A DNA stretch of 13,723 nucleotides from Alcaligenaceae bacterium UBA6179. Lineage in GTDB: Bacteria > Pseudomonadota > Gammaproteobacteria > Burkholderiales > Burkholderiaceae_B. The notes below the pieces were generated by a model that was not told the DNA's origin, searched no databases, and was given only the letters and a program-made list of their open reading frames with translations. The stretch is taken from positions 41,428-55,150 of the forward strand of contig DITR01000006.1 in assembly GCA_002422175.1 (NCBI GenBank). Direction: 5' to 3'. Every line of letters begins with the position of its first letter. The stretch's first letter is position 1. Below, one piece after another: positions 7,026 through 12,986 of the stretch. Both the position numbers and the translations under genes were made by a program.

Positions 7026-7054
7026 TTGTACTAACTAGTGGCGACGACTAAAAT
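7026..7054 (+). promoter_or_regulatory. Candidate sigma-70 promoter for alsSD
   Basis: TTGTAC (7026-7031) and TAAAAT (7049-7054) are separated by exactly 17 bp. The -10 matches 5 of 6 consensus positions and the -35 matches 3 of 6. Transcription would begin near 7061, giving a leader of about 45 nt that includes the AAGGA ribosome site at 7088-7092, 13 bp before the ATG. Confidence 0.4.
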
Positions 7055-7105
7055 TTAATTTTTTATAGCAATCAAAATTAAAAACTTAAGGATCAACTTC
7101 TCATT

Positions 7106-8782
7106 ATGGCTAACCCAAAGAACATAAAAAATTGTTCCAACGCGATTGTGACGTTGCTTGAAAACCATGGGGTAACGCATGTTTTTGGTATTCCGGGTGC
7201 CAAAATAGATAGTCTTTTCATTGCACTCAAGCATTCTAAAAAAATAAAATTAGTGATTTGTCGTCATGAGCAAAACGCAGCATTTATGGCTGCTGCGTTT
7301 GGTCGCTTGACCGGTACCGTTGGGGTTTGTATTGCAACCTCAGGCCCAGGCGTTACCAATTTGGTCACAGGTTTGGCAACAGCAACCAGTGAGGGCGATG
7401 CAGTGTTGGCTATTGGCGGTGAAGTACCAGTAAATGAACGTTTGAAAAAAACCCACCAATCGCTTGATACCACTTCACTGATGATACCTGCAACAAAGTA
7501 CTCTGCTGAAATCACAACCCCTGATCAACTATGTGAAATCTTGAGTAATGCCATTCGTGCGGCTGAGAGTGGCAGGCCTGGCGCAGCCTTTGTCTCATTA
7601 CCTAGAGATATCGGCTTAGCTGATTACCCAGGCAATGTACACGAATCATGGGGTCGGAAACTGTTGGCTGGCCCAGCAAATCAAGTCGCATTAGATCAGG
7701 CATTGACCCTTCTTAATGGTTGTAACCGTCCAATTGTTTTGCTCGGTATGCAGTCTTCAGATGCCGCATTTGCTGAGCCATTGATTAATTTTTTTAAAAA
7801 AACAGGCATACCTTATGTTGCTACCTTTCAAGGTGCTGGGGCTTGGGTTGAAAGAAAGGGCGGCGGTATTTATGCGGGTCGTGTGGGTTTGTTTCGCAAC
7901 CAGCCCGCTGATAAATTGCTTGACCAAGCCGATTGTGTATTGACGATTGGTTACGATTCAATTGAATATGATCCTTATATTTGGAACACTGATACGAAGC
8001 GACCAGTCATTTGCATAGACACTATTGCCACCGCGCAAGATAACGCTTTTATGCCTGCAATTGAACTGATTGGTGATATAGGTGCCACATTAAATTTGTT
8101 GTCTGTCGGTCTAAAAATTAACCTAGACCCGACCTTTGTCAGTGTTGCGCGTGAGGCCGTGCAAGCCGTGCATGCAACGATTGATGAGGGTGCCGGTATG
8201 AACCAGTTCCCCGTAGCACCTCTGCGACTCATTCATGAGTTGCGAAAAGTGATCACACCCGAAACACATGTCGCTTTAGATGTGGGTTCACATTATATTT
8301 GGGCAAACCGCTATTGCGCGGCAGACCATGCACGACAAGTGATGGTAAGTAACGGCCAACAAACACTCGGTGTTGCCATGCCTTGGGCGATTGCAATGAG
8401 CATGTTGTACCCAAATGACCGAATTTTGTCGGTATCAGGCGATGGGGGGTTTTTGTTTAGCGTGATGGAACTTGAAACGGCAGTCAGAGAGGGCACGAAG
8501 TTTGTTCATGTGATCTGGAATAGCGACTCTTACAATATGGTAGCTTTCCAAGAGCAGGCGGCATATGGTGAAGAAGCTGGTATTCAGCTAGGTCCATACG
8601 ATGTGGTTAAGTTGGCTGAGGCTTTTGGTTGCATAGGCTACAACATTCAATCGGCTGATGAGTTGCCAGGGGTTCTCGCCGAAGCCTTTCAATCTAAAGT
8701 ACCTGTGCTGATCAACGTACCGGTTGATTACAGTCGAAACAGCATACTGATGCAAAATGTGATTCAAAGCTTTGTGAATTAA
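7106..8782 (+). CDS. alsS: Catabolic acetolactate synthase
   Basis: This 558-residue thiamine-diphosphate enzyme condenses two pyruvate to 2-acetolactate and CO2 in the cytoplasm. The N-terminal domain has 'VFGIPGAKIDSLF' and the catalytic glutamate E55 in 'CRHEQNAAFMAAA', followed by 'ATSGPGVTNLVTGLATA'. The C-terminal domain has the diphosphate/Mg motif 'SGDGGFLFSVMELETA' (D446) running to N472 in 'IWNSDSYNMVAFQEQAAYG'. The 'YNMV-x-FQE' segment matches AlsS/BudB catabolic enzymes, not biosynthetic IlvB/IlvI. No regulatory small subunit is adjacent. The next gene, a decarboxylase for the product, starts 5 bp downstream and confirms the acetoin pathway. Butanediol dehydrogenase and an AlsR-type regulator are not in the window. 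The synonym budB is equally valid. Confidence 0.93.
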   Translation: MANPKNIKNCSNAIVTLLENHGVTHVFGIPGAKIDSLFIALKHSKKIKLVICRHEQNAAFMAAAFGRLTGTVGVCIATSGPGVTNLVTGLATATSEGDAVLAIGGEVPVNERLKKTHQSLDTTSLMIPATKYSAEITTPDQLCEILSNAIRAAESGRPGAAFVSLPRDIGLADYPGNVHESWGRKLLAGPANQVALDQALTLLNGCNRPIVLLGMQSSDAAFAEPLINFFKKTGIPYVATFQGAGAWVERKGGGIYAGRVGLFRNQPADKLLDQADCVLTIGYDSIEYDPYIWNTDTKRPVICIDTIATAQDNAFMPAIELIGDIGATLNLLSVGLKINLDPTFVSVAREAVQAVHATIDEGAGMNQFPVAPLRLIHELRKVITPETHVALDVGSHYIWANRYCAADHARQVMVSNGQQTLGVAMPWAIAMSMLYPNDRILSVSGDGGFLFSVMELETAVREGTKFVHVIWNSDSYNMVAFQEQAAYGEEAGIQLGPYDVVKLAEAFGCIGYNIQSADELPGVLAEAFQSKVPVLINVPVDYSRNSILMQNVIQSFVN

Positions 8783-8787
8783 AGACC

Positions 8788-9645
8788 ATGCATAAATCTA
8801 AAATACCCCATAGCAACAAAATTAATGTGAATATCTCATCTTCACTATTGGCTGCGGTTGAGCTTCGTTGCAAACAAACGGGCGACTCAGTTGATCATGT
8901 GATTCAAGAGGCTTTGGCTAAGTTACTGGGTGTTGAGCATCACACCCTTTTTCAAGTGTCGACCTCTACAGCTTTAGTTCAAGGTGTATACCAAGGCTGT
9001 GTCACGGTGGGTCAAATAAAAACCTATGGTGATTTTGGCTTAGGTACATTTGATAGCTTAGATGGTGAAGGTTTAATGCTTGATGGCCAAGTATGGCAAG
9101 CCCATGGTGATGGCAAAGTTGTAGAGCCACCCGACAGCACAACAGCGCCCTTTTGGGTCAGTGCTGAATTTGCAGTAGACCGATCTGGTGTGCTGGGTAA
9201 CGTTGTCAGTTGGTCTGATTTGTGCGCTCAGATTGATTCATATCGACAGTCAGATAACTTGTTTACGGCCATACGAATAGATGGCGTTTTTGATGAAATT
9301 TACTATCGTGTGGCTTGTAAAGCTACTGCGGGTGAAGATCTGGTTGCAGCAACCAGTCATCAAGCTGAATTTACTTTTAAAAATTGTTCAGGTACCTTAA
9401 TGGGTTTTTGGTCGCCGGCTTATGCCCGCACGTTTAACATTCCGGGTTATCACATGCACTTTTTGTCTAACGATCGCCAGCATGGTGGCCATGTTTTAGA
9501 CATTAAGGCTAAAGGTTTAAAGATTCAAGTGATGGACGCTCATAATGTTTTAATGGCTTTGCCAGAAACGCCACAGTTTTTAAACGCTGATTTATCAATA
9601 GACCCCTCAAAGGCTTTGAGTAAAGCTGAGGGGTCTAAATCTTAG
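8788..9645 (+). CDS. alsD: Acetolactate decarboxylase with RHH-like N-terminal extension
   Basis: A 285-residue protein that should convert 2-acetolactate to acetoin. The catalytic part starts near residue 52 with 'HTLFQVSTSTALVQGVYQG', then 'GDFGLGTFDSLDGEGLMLDG', 'YRQSDNLFTAIRIDGVFD' and 'TLMGFWSPAYARTFNIPGYHMHFLS'. H222, H224 and H235 have the spacing of the zinc ligands in the Brevibacillus enzyme (194, 196, 207). E94, R174 and perhaps E281 are candidate active-site residues. Residues 1-50 are extra. 'KINVNISSSLLAAVELRCKQ' (11-30) then 'TGDSVDHVIQEALAKLLGV' (31-49) reads as strand-helix-turn-helix, like CopG/Arc ribbon-helix-helix domains. This could mean DNA binding or just oligomerisation. 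ATG 8788 lies 5 bp after the alsS stop, so coupled translation is likely. The enzyme call is firm and the RHH call is moderate. The synonym budA also applies. Confidence 0.93.
   Translation: MHKSKIPHSNKINVNISSSLLAAVELRCKQTGDSVDHVIQEALAKLLGVEHHTLFQVSTSTALVQGVYQGCVTVGQIKTYGDFGLGTFDSLDGEGLMLDGQVWQAHGDGKVVEPPDSTTAPFWVSAEFAVDRSGVLGNVVSWSDLCAQIDSYRQSDNLFTAIRIDGVFDEIYYRVACKATAGEDLVAATSHQAEFTFKNCSGTLMGFWSPAYARTFNIPGYHMHFLSNDRQHGGHVLDIKAKGLKIQVMDAHNVLMALPETPQFLNADLSIDPSKALSKAEGSKS
9600..9636. terminator. Strong stem-loop in the 3' end of alsD, possibly shared terminator
   Basis: AGACCCCTCA (9600-9609) and TGAGGGGTCT (9627-9636) are a perfect 10-bp inverted repeat. Inside it GCTTT (9613-9617) pairs with AAAGC (9622-9626) around a GAGT loop, with a 3-nt bulge on one side. 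The hairpin lies within the last codons of alsD and 28 bp past the stop of the converging carbonic anhydrase gene. T runs are poor directly after it on both strands (plus strand has TTTT at 9645-9649 after TAAATCTTAG), so its role as terminator is probable but not certain. Confidence 0.55.
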
Positions 9646-9663
9646 TTTTATAAAGACTAAATA

Positions 9664-10422
9664 TTAAGATACTAAATCTACACGACCCGTACTCAGATTA
9701 TAAAACCCACCGACAATTTTAAGTTTGCCATCTTTAACAAGTTGGCTGATGATAGGGTTAGATTCTTTTAGGTTGCGTACATTGAGTAAAATATTATTGC
9801 GCTCTGATGCTTGCACCAAGTTAGTTGCTTTGTCGTTGACCGCTTGACGAACAGCGGGTGCGAGCGCGGTGGTCAATGCCTGAATATGCCCAGGGAATGC
9901 AGCATTTTCTGTATACGCTTGCACGGCGGCGCTGATTGCACCGCAACTGCTGTGACCTAAAACCATAATAAGTGGCGACTTTAACACTGCTGTGCCATAT
10001 TCTAGGCTGGCTAATATATCAGGTGTCACAAAGTTACCTGCAACACGGGTAACAAACAAATCGCCGCGACCCTCATCAAAACACAGTTCAGGCGCAACCC
10101 TTGAATCAGCGCAACTTAATATACATGCGTAGGGATTTTGCCCCTTTGATAACGCTGAGCGTGTTGTGTCAAAGTTTATGGCTTCTGATTTACCGCTGAC
10201 ATAACGTTCGTTGCCCGCCATCAATCGTGCAAGAGCTTGATCAGGTGAAAGAACATTTTCGGGCAAAGGTATATTCGTTTGAGCTTGCACAGCAGAAGAA
10301 CCCAATACAGCAGCAAGTGGCATGGCACCAAATAGACCCATCAGTGAACGACGCCCTTTTGAAATGGATTCATGCGGAGCAGTATGGCTTGATAATAGAG
10401 AAAAACAAAGTTTGCACATCAT
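9664..10422 (-). CDS. Tat-exported beta-class carbonic anhydrase
   Basis: This 252-residue zinc enzyme interconverts CO2 and bicarbonate. The beta-class motifs are clear: 'CADSRVAPE' with zinc ligand C104 and the D106/R108 pair, and 'GHSSCGA' with H157 and C160. The N-terminus has a twin-arginine pattern, 'KGRRSLMGLFG' (R24, R25), then a hydrophobic stretch and 'AVQA' before Q48, a likely signal peptidase site. Folded, cofactor-bound export to the periplasm is predicted. The start 'MCKLC' resembles other proteobacterial exported beta enzymes. Two adjacent ATG codons (10422 and 10419) can start it, and AAAGGAA stands at suitable distance from both. It follows cyanase on the same strand but is separated by a terminator-like hairpin and 315 bp, so it probably has its own promoter. 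E. coli cynT is a cytoplasmic enzyme of the same class. Confidence 0.92.
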   Translation of the reverse strand: MMCKLCFSLLSSHTAPHESISKGRRSLMGLFGAMPLAAVLGSSAVQAQTNIPLPENVLSPDQALARLMAGNERYVSGKSEAINFDTTRSALSKGQNPYACILSCADSRVAPELCFDEGRGDLFVTRVAGNFVTPDILASLEYGTAVLKSPLIMVLGHSSCGAISAAVQAYTENAAFPGHIQALTTALAPAVRQAVNDKATNLVQASERNNILLNVRNLKESNPIISQLVKDGKLKIVGGFYNLSTGRVDLVS

Positions 10423-10485
10423 GAATTCCTTTAAATTTATATTAAGTTTTTTGATTTAAATTCTTTAGAATCATAAGCCTTAAGA

Positions 10486-10513
10486 AAGATAGTTTTTTTA
10501 TTTACAATCTCAA
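10486..10513 (-). promoter_or_regulatory. Candidate promoter for the carbonic anhydrase gene
   Basis: Read on the minus strand, TTGAGA (10513-10508) and TATCTT (10491-10486) are separated by 16 bp. The matches to consensus are 5 of 6 and 4 of 6. Transcription would begin near 10479, giving a leader of about 57 nt. In DNA this AT-rich such matches arise easily by chance. Confidence 0.33.
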
Positions 10514-10533
10514 ATACTTATACATTTAAGACT

Positions 10534-10557
10534 ATTAAATGATCTCAATTAAATGAT
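10534..10557. repeat. Direct repeat ATTAAATGAT x2
   Basis: ATTAAATGAT occurs at 10534-10543 and again at 10548-10557, 14 bp start to start. It lies about 20 bp upstream of the candidate -35 of the carbonic anhydrase gene, a position where activators often bind. It may be chance in this composition. Confidence 0.3.
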
Positions 10558-10610
10558 TTGATTTTTTAAAATAACCTAATCTTAACGGATTTAATTTTTA
10601 ATTAATTAAA

Positions 10611-10634
10611 TTTTTGAAATTTTTTTTGAAATTT
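10611..10634. repeat. Tandem 12-mer TTTTTGAAATTT x2
   Basis: Two perfect, directly adjacent copies of a 12-base unit at 10611-10622 and 10623-10634. The unit contains an A3T3 core, a motif known for DNA bending. It lies in the most AT-rich part of the spacer. Confidence 0.55.
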
Positions 10635-10672
10635 ATTATCAATTTTTATTTAATTATTTTTATAAAGATAAA

Positions 10673-10699
10673 GGGTGGTCAGTTGTATACTGATCACCC
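10673..10699 (-). terminator. Terminator-like hairpin after cyanase
   Basis: GGGTGGTCAG (10673-10682) and CTGATCACCC (10690-10699) pair over 10 positions, with one non-Watson-Crick pair (an A-C mismatch in minus-strand RNA) and a 7-nt loop. Read on the minus strand it lies about 39 bp after the cyanase stop and is followed by TTTATCTTTAT. Placement and the T-rich tail fit intrinsic termination of the cyanate operon. Confidence 0.6.
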
Positions 10700-10737
10700 A
10701 TTTAGAATGTAGTAGAAGGTTGGTTTTTGTACGCTAA

Positions 10738-11202
10738 TTAGTAGCTCTTATAAGGTAAAAATTTGCCTGACATTGAAATACGAACACGATCGCCCTTGGG
10801 GTCAGGTTCACGTTGAAGATCCATAGAGAAATCAATAGCGCTCATAATGCCATCACCAAATTCTTCGTGTATGAGCGCTTTAAATGTTGTGCCATAAACA
10901 CTTATCAGTTCATAAAACCTGTAAATGAGTGGGTCGGTAGGCACAGCGGTGGGTAAAGAGCCCTTATAAGGCACAACTTGAAGTATGGCTGTCGCCTCAC
11001 TTGGTAAAGAAAAAATTTCAGTGATTTTCTGTGCTTGATCAGCATTTAAAGTCATTTGCCCAAGGCATGCAGCGGTTGTCCATTCTTTTGATAAACCAAC
11101 TTTTTGTGCAACATCAGCCCACTTTATACCCTTTGCAATCTTGGCGGCGTATATGAGGTCGGTGACGTCTTCGCGTGTCATAGGTTTGTTGTAGTTTGTC
11201 AT
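10738..11202 (-). CDS. cynS: Cyanate hydratase (cyanase)
   Basis: This 154-residue enzyme converts cyanate and bicarbonate to carbamate, which falls apart to ammonia and CO2. Length matches the E. coli enzyme (156). The N-terminal helical domain has 'AKGIKWADVAQKVGLSKEW'. The C-terminal domain has the catalytic signature 'YRFYELISVYGTTFKALIHE' and 'EFGDGIMSAIDFS', with R95, E98 and S121 at the positions of the E. coli residues R96, E99 and S122. It is the last gene of the transporter operon, 66 bp after the ATPase stop, with a good ribosome site (AGAGGA, about 6 bp before the ATG). The order binding protein, permease, ATPase, cyanase equals the cyanobacterial cynABDS order. It acts in the cytoplasm as a decamer, known from the family. 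Confidence 0.97.
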   Translation of the reverse strand: MTNYNKPMTREDVTDLIYAAKIAKGIKWADVAQKVGLSKEWTTAACLGQMTLNADQAQKITEIFSLPSEATAILQVVPYKGSLPTAVPTDPLIYRFYELISVYGTTFKALIHEEFGDGIMSAIDFSMDLQREPDPKGDRVRISMSGKFLPYKSY

Positions 11203-11268
11203 GTTTTCCTCTTTTGTATTGATTGAGATTCGTTGGTAAAAATATAAGGTAAGGGGGTGATGGTTTAA

Positions 11269-12126
11269 TTAAATAGCTTTTGGTTTTAACCCCGGTTGCA
11301 CAATTTTTGGGGTCAGTGGTTTTTCTTCTAAACCATTAGATATGGCTTTGGCACGAGACACTAAAAAGTCAATCAGATGATTTCTGATGTTGTAGTATTG
11401 AGGGTCATGGTGAACCTTCGCTCGCGTTCTGTTTCTTGGCATCGTGTTTTCAACAATTTCAGCAATGACAGCCTGCGGCCCATTGCTCATCATAAAAATT
11501 TTATCAGCCAAAAGAATGGCTTCATCGACATCATGAGTGATCATAAAGACAGTTTGTTGCGTTTCTAAAACGATCGATAGCAACTCATCTTGAATGCTGC
11601 CGCGGGTTAATGCGTCGAGCGCACCAAAGGGTTCATCGAGCAAAAGCATTTTGGGTTGAATTGCAAAAGCCCGGGCGATTCCCACACGTTGCTTCATTCC
11701 ACCTGATAGCTGGGAAGGTTTTCTTTCTTCTGAACCACTGAGGCGCACCAAATCAATGAAATTCTGTGAGTGTTCATTAATTTGTGAATCAGACCATTGA
11801 GGCCATTTTGATTTGACTGCAAAGTTTATGTTGGCTCTAACGCTTAACCAGGGCAAGAGGGCGTGCGATTGAAATACAACGCCACGATCTAAACTTGGCC
11901 CTGCAATTTCTCGACCATCTATAAAAGCGTATCCAGCACTGGCTTTTTCAAGACCCGCTAAAACGTTCAAAATGGTCGTTTTACCACAGCCAGAGTGTCC
12001 AATAATGCAGACAAATTCACCCTTATTGATGTGAAAGTTAACATTTTCGAATACTACCAACTCGGGTTCACCCGCAGAACCGGGGTAAGATTTTTTAAGA
12101 TTTTCTACTTGCAAAAAGTTTGGCAT
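11269..12126 (-). CDS. cynD: Nitrate/cyanate-type ABC transporter ATPase
   Basis: A 285-residue ATP-binding subunit with every ABC motif: Walker A 'GHSGCGKTT' (43-51), Q-loop Q86 in 'VVFQSHALLPW', signature 'LSGGMKQR' (140-147), Walker B 'MLLLDEPFGALDA' (160-172) and H-loop H198 in 'THDVDEA'. The tail 'NRTRAKVHHDPQYYNIRNHLIDFL' is typical of the NrtD/CynD branch. It lacks the fused binding domain of NrtC. The start is 11 bp after the permease stop, with AAGGA overlapping the end of the permease gene. It powers uptake of the anion delivered by the binding protein. The cyanate name rests on the adjacent cyanase; nitrate or nitrite transport cannot be excluded. Confidence 0.88.
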   Translation of the reverse strand: MPNFLQVENLKKSYPGSAGEPELVVFENVNFHINKGEFVCIIGHSGCGKTTILNVLAGLEKASAGYAFIDGREIAGPSLDRGVVFQSHALLPWLSVRANINFAVKSKWPQWSDSQINEHSQNFIDLVRLSGSEERKPSQLSGGMKQRVGIARAFAIQPKMLLLDEPFGALDALTRGSIQDELLSIVLETQQTVFMITHDVDEAILLADKIFMMSNGPQAVIAEIVENTMPRNRTRAKVHHDPQYYNIRNHLIDFLVSRAKAISNGLEEKPLTPKIVQPGLKPKAI

Positions 12127-12137
12127 GTTGTGTGCGC

Positions 12138-12986
12138 TTAGTCCTTATACATGACTGCTTTTTGAAGTTTGGCAAAGCCAAAGTCTAAAAGCATACCAAT
12201 GAGGCCAATTGCCAATATGGCCACTAAAATATTACTAATTGATAGGTTGTTCCACTCGTTCCAGACGAAATAACCAATGCCTGTGCCGCCGACAAGCATT
12301 TCAGCAGCCACGATTACCAACCAAGCAATACCGATTGAAATTCGCATGCCAGTCATGATGGTGGGTGCTGCAGCAGGCAATATGACGTAAATTGCTTTAC
12401 GTAACGGCTTAACTTCAAGCGTTAGTGAGACATCAAGCCACTCTTTGCGAACAGCACCCACACCAAAAGCGGTGTTGATTAACATGGGCCAAATCGAACA
12501 AATAAAAATAACAAAAATAGATGAGATGTTTGAGTCTTTAAGAATAAACAAAGCAAGCGGCATCCAAGCTAAAGGTGATATGGGTTTGAGTACCTGAATG
12601 AAGGGGTCAAGTGCTTCAAAGGCACGGCGAGACATGCCGATGATAAAACCGAGCGGCACAGCTACCAGTGCAGCCAACCCAAAGCCTGCGGCTACTCGAG
12701 CAATAGACCAAGCTAATTGAATGCCAATACCTTTGTCGTTGGGGCCAAGATCATAAAAAGGGTCTGACAGCTGTTTAATTAATACAGTTAGAAACTGATT
12801 GGGTGTTGGAAACCCGCTCTGTTGACCAACCGCTGCCGCAGCACCAACCAATTTGGCGTAGTCATCATCGACTGTCTGCTGCCCAGTCGTTGGCAAGGTA
12901 ACTAAATACCAAAATAAAATGATGACAAATAGTATCAATCCGGGTGGCCACAACCGTTTGAAGTACGCTTGACTTAACATTGACAT
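12138..12986 (-). CDS. cynB: Nitrate/cyanate-type ABC transporter permease
   Basis: This 282-residue inner-membrane permease is of the NrtB/CynB type (TIGR01183-like). After a first hydrophobic segment (about 15-32) comes a family-typical periplasmic stretch 'GFPTPNQFLTVLIKQLSDPF', then 'GPNDKGIGIQLAWSIARV'. The ATPase-contact loop is recognisable in 'EWLDVSLTLEVKPLRKAIYV' followed by 'LPAAAPTIMTGMRISIG'. ATG 12986 is chosen because it overlaps the stop of the binding-protein gene (TGATG) with AGAAG just upstream, a usual coupling arrangement. An in-frame TTG three bases earlier and an ATG at 12980 are possible alternatives. Confidence 0.88.
   Translation of the reverse strand: MSMLSQAYFKRLWPPGLILFVIILFWYLVTLPTTGQQTVDDDYAKLVGAAAAVGQQSGFPTPNQFLTVLIKQLSDPFYDLGPNDKGIGIQLAWSIARVAAGFGLAALVAVPLGFIIGMSRRAFEALDPFIQVLKPISPLAWMPLALFILKDSNISSIFVIFICSIWPMLINTAFGVGAVRKEWLDVSLTLEVKPLRKAIYVILPAAAPTIMTGMRISIGIAWLVIVAAEMLVGGTGIGYFVWNEWNNLSISNILVAILAIGLIGMLLDFGFAKLQKAVMYKD

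Larger units (their letters stand above)
6796..7105. promoter_or_regulatory. Divergent control region between binding/TRIC gene and alsSD
   Basis: This 310-bp spacer holds no gene. Reading towards alsS it contains a perfect TTGACA (6870-6875) without a good -10 at the right distance, a perfect dyad (6895-6913), a second dyad (6953-6965), and a plausible promoter close to the gene (7026-7054). The last 60 bp are A/T rich. No convincing promoter was picked out for the minus-strand gene. Confidence 0.5.
10423..10737. other. AT-rich spacer between cyanase and carbonic anhydrase genes
   Basis: No gene is seen in this 315-bp stretch. Counting G and C directly, 10591-10672 has only 4 in 82 bases. 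The spacer contains a hairpin next to the cyanase gene (10673-10699), a perfect tandem 12-mer (10611-10634), a 10-bp direct repeat (10534-10557) and a candidate promoter for carbonic anhydrase. Many A/T tracts make intrinsic bending or binding by a nucleoid protein plausible. Neither can be shown from sequence alone. Confidence 0.6.

Noticed and set aside
7264..7515. Minus-strand open frames inside alsS (also 7975-8232 and 8311-8496)
   Set aside because: All are antisense to well-conserved acetolactate synthase regions and show no protein-like pattern.
7106..8782. Biosynthetic acetolactate synthase (IlvB/IlvI) or another thiamine-diphosphate enzyme
   Set aside because: The YNMV-x-FQE segment, absence of a regulatory subunit and a decarboxylase 5 bp downstream point to the catabolic AlsS/BudB type.
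10227..10424. Plus-strand open frame of 65 codons over the carbonic anhydrase signal peptide
   Set aside because: The minus-strand frame has clear beta-carbonic anhydrase and Tat motifs; the plus-strand frame has neither family pattern nor a good start.
10534..10634. CRISPR-like or satellite repeats in the AT-rich spacer
   Set aside because: Only two copies of each short unit exist, with no spacer-repeat regularity and no cas genes.
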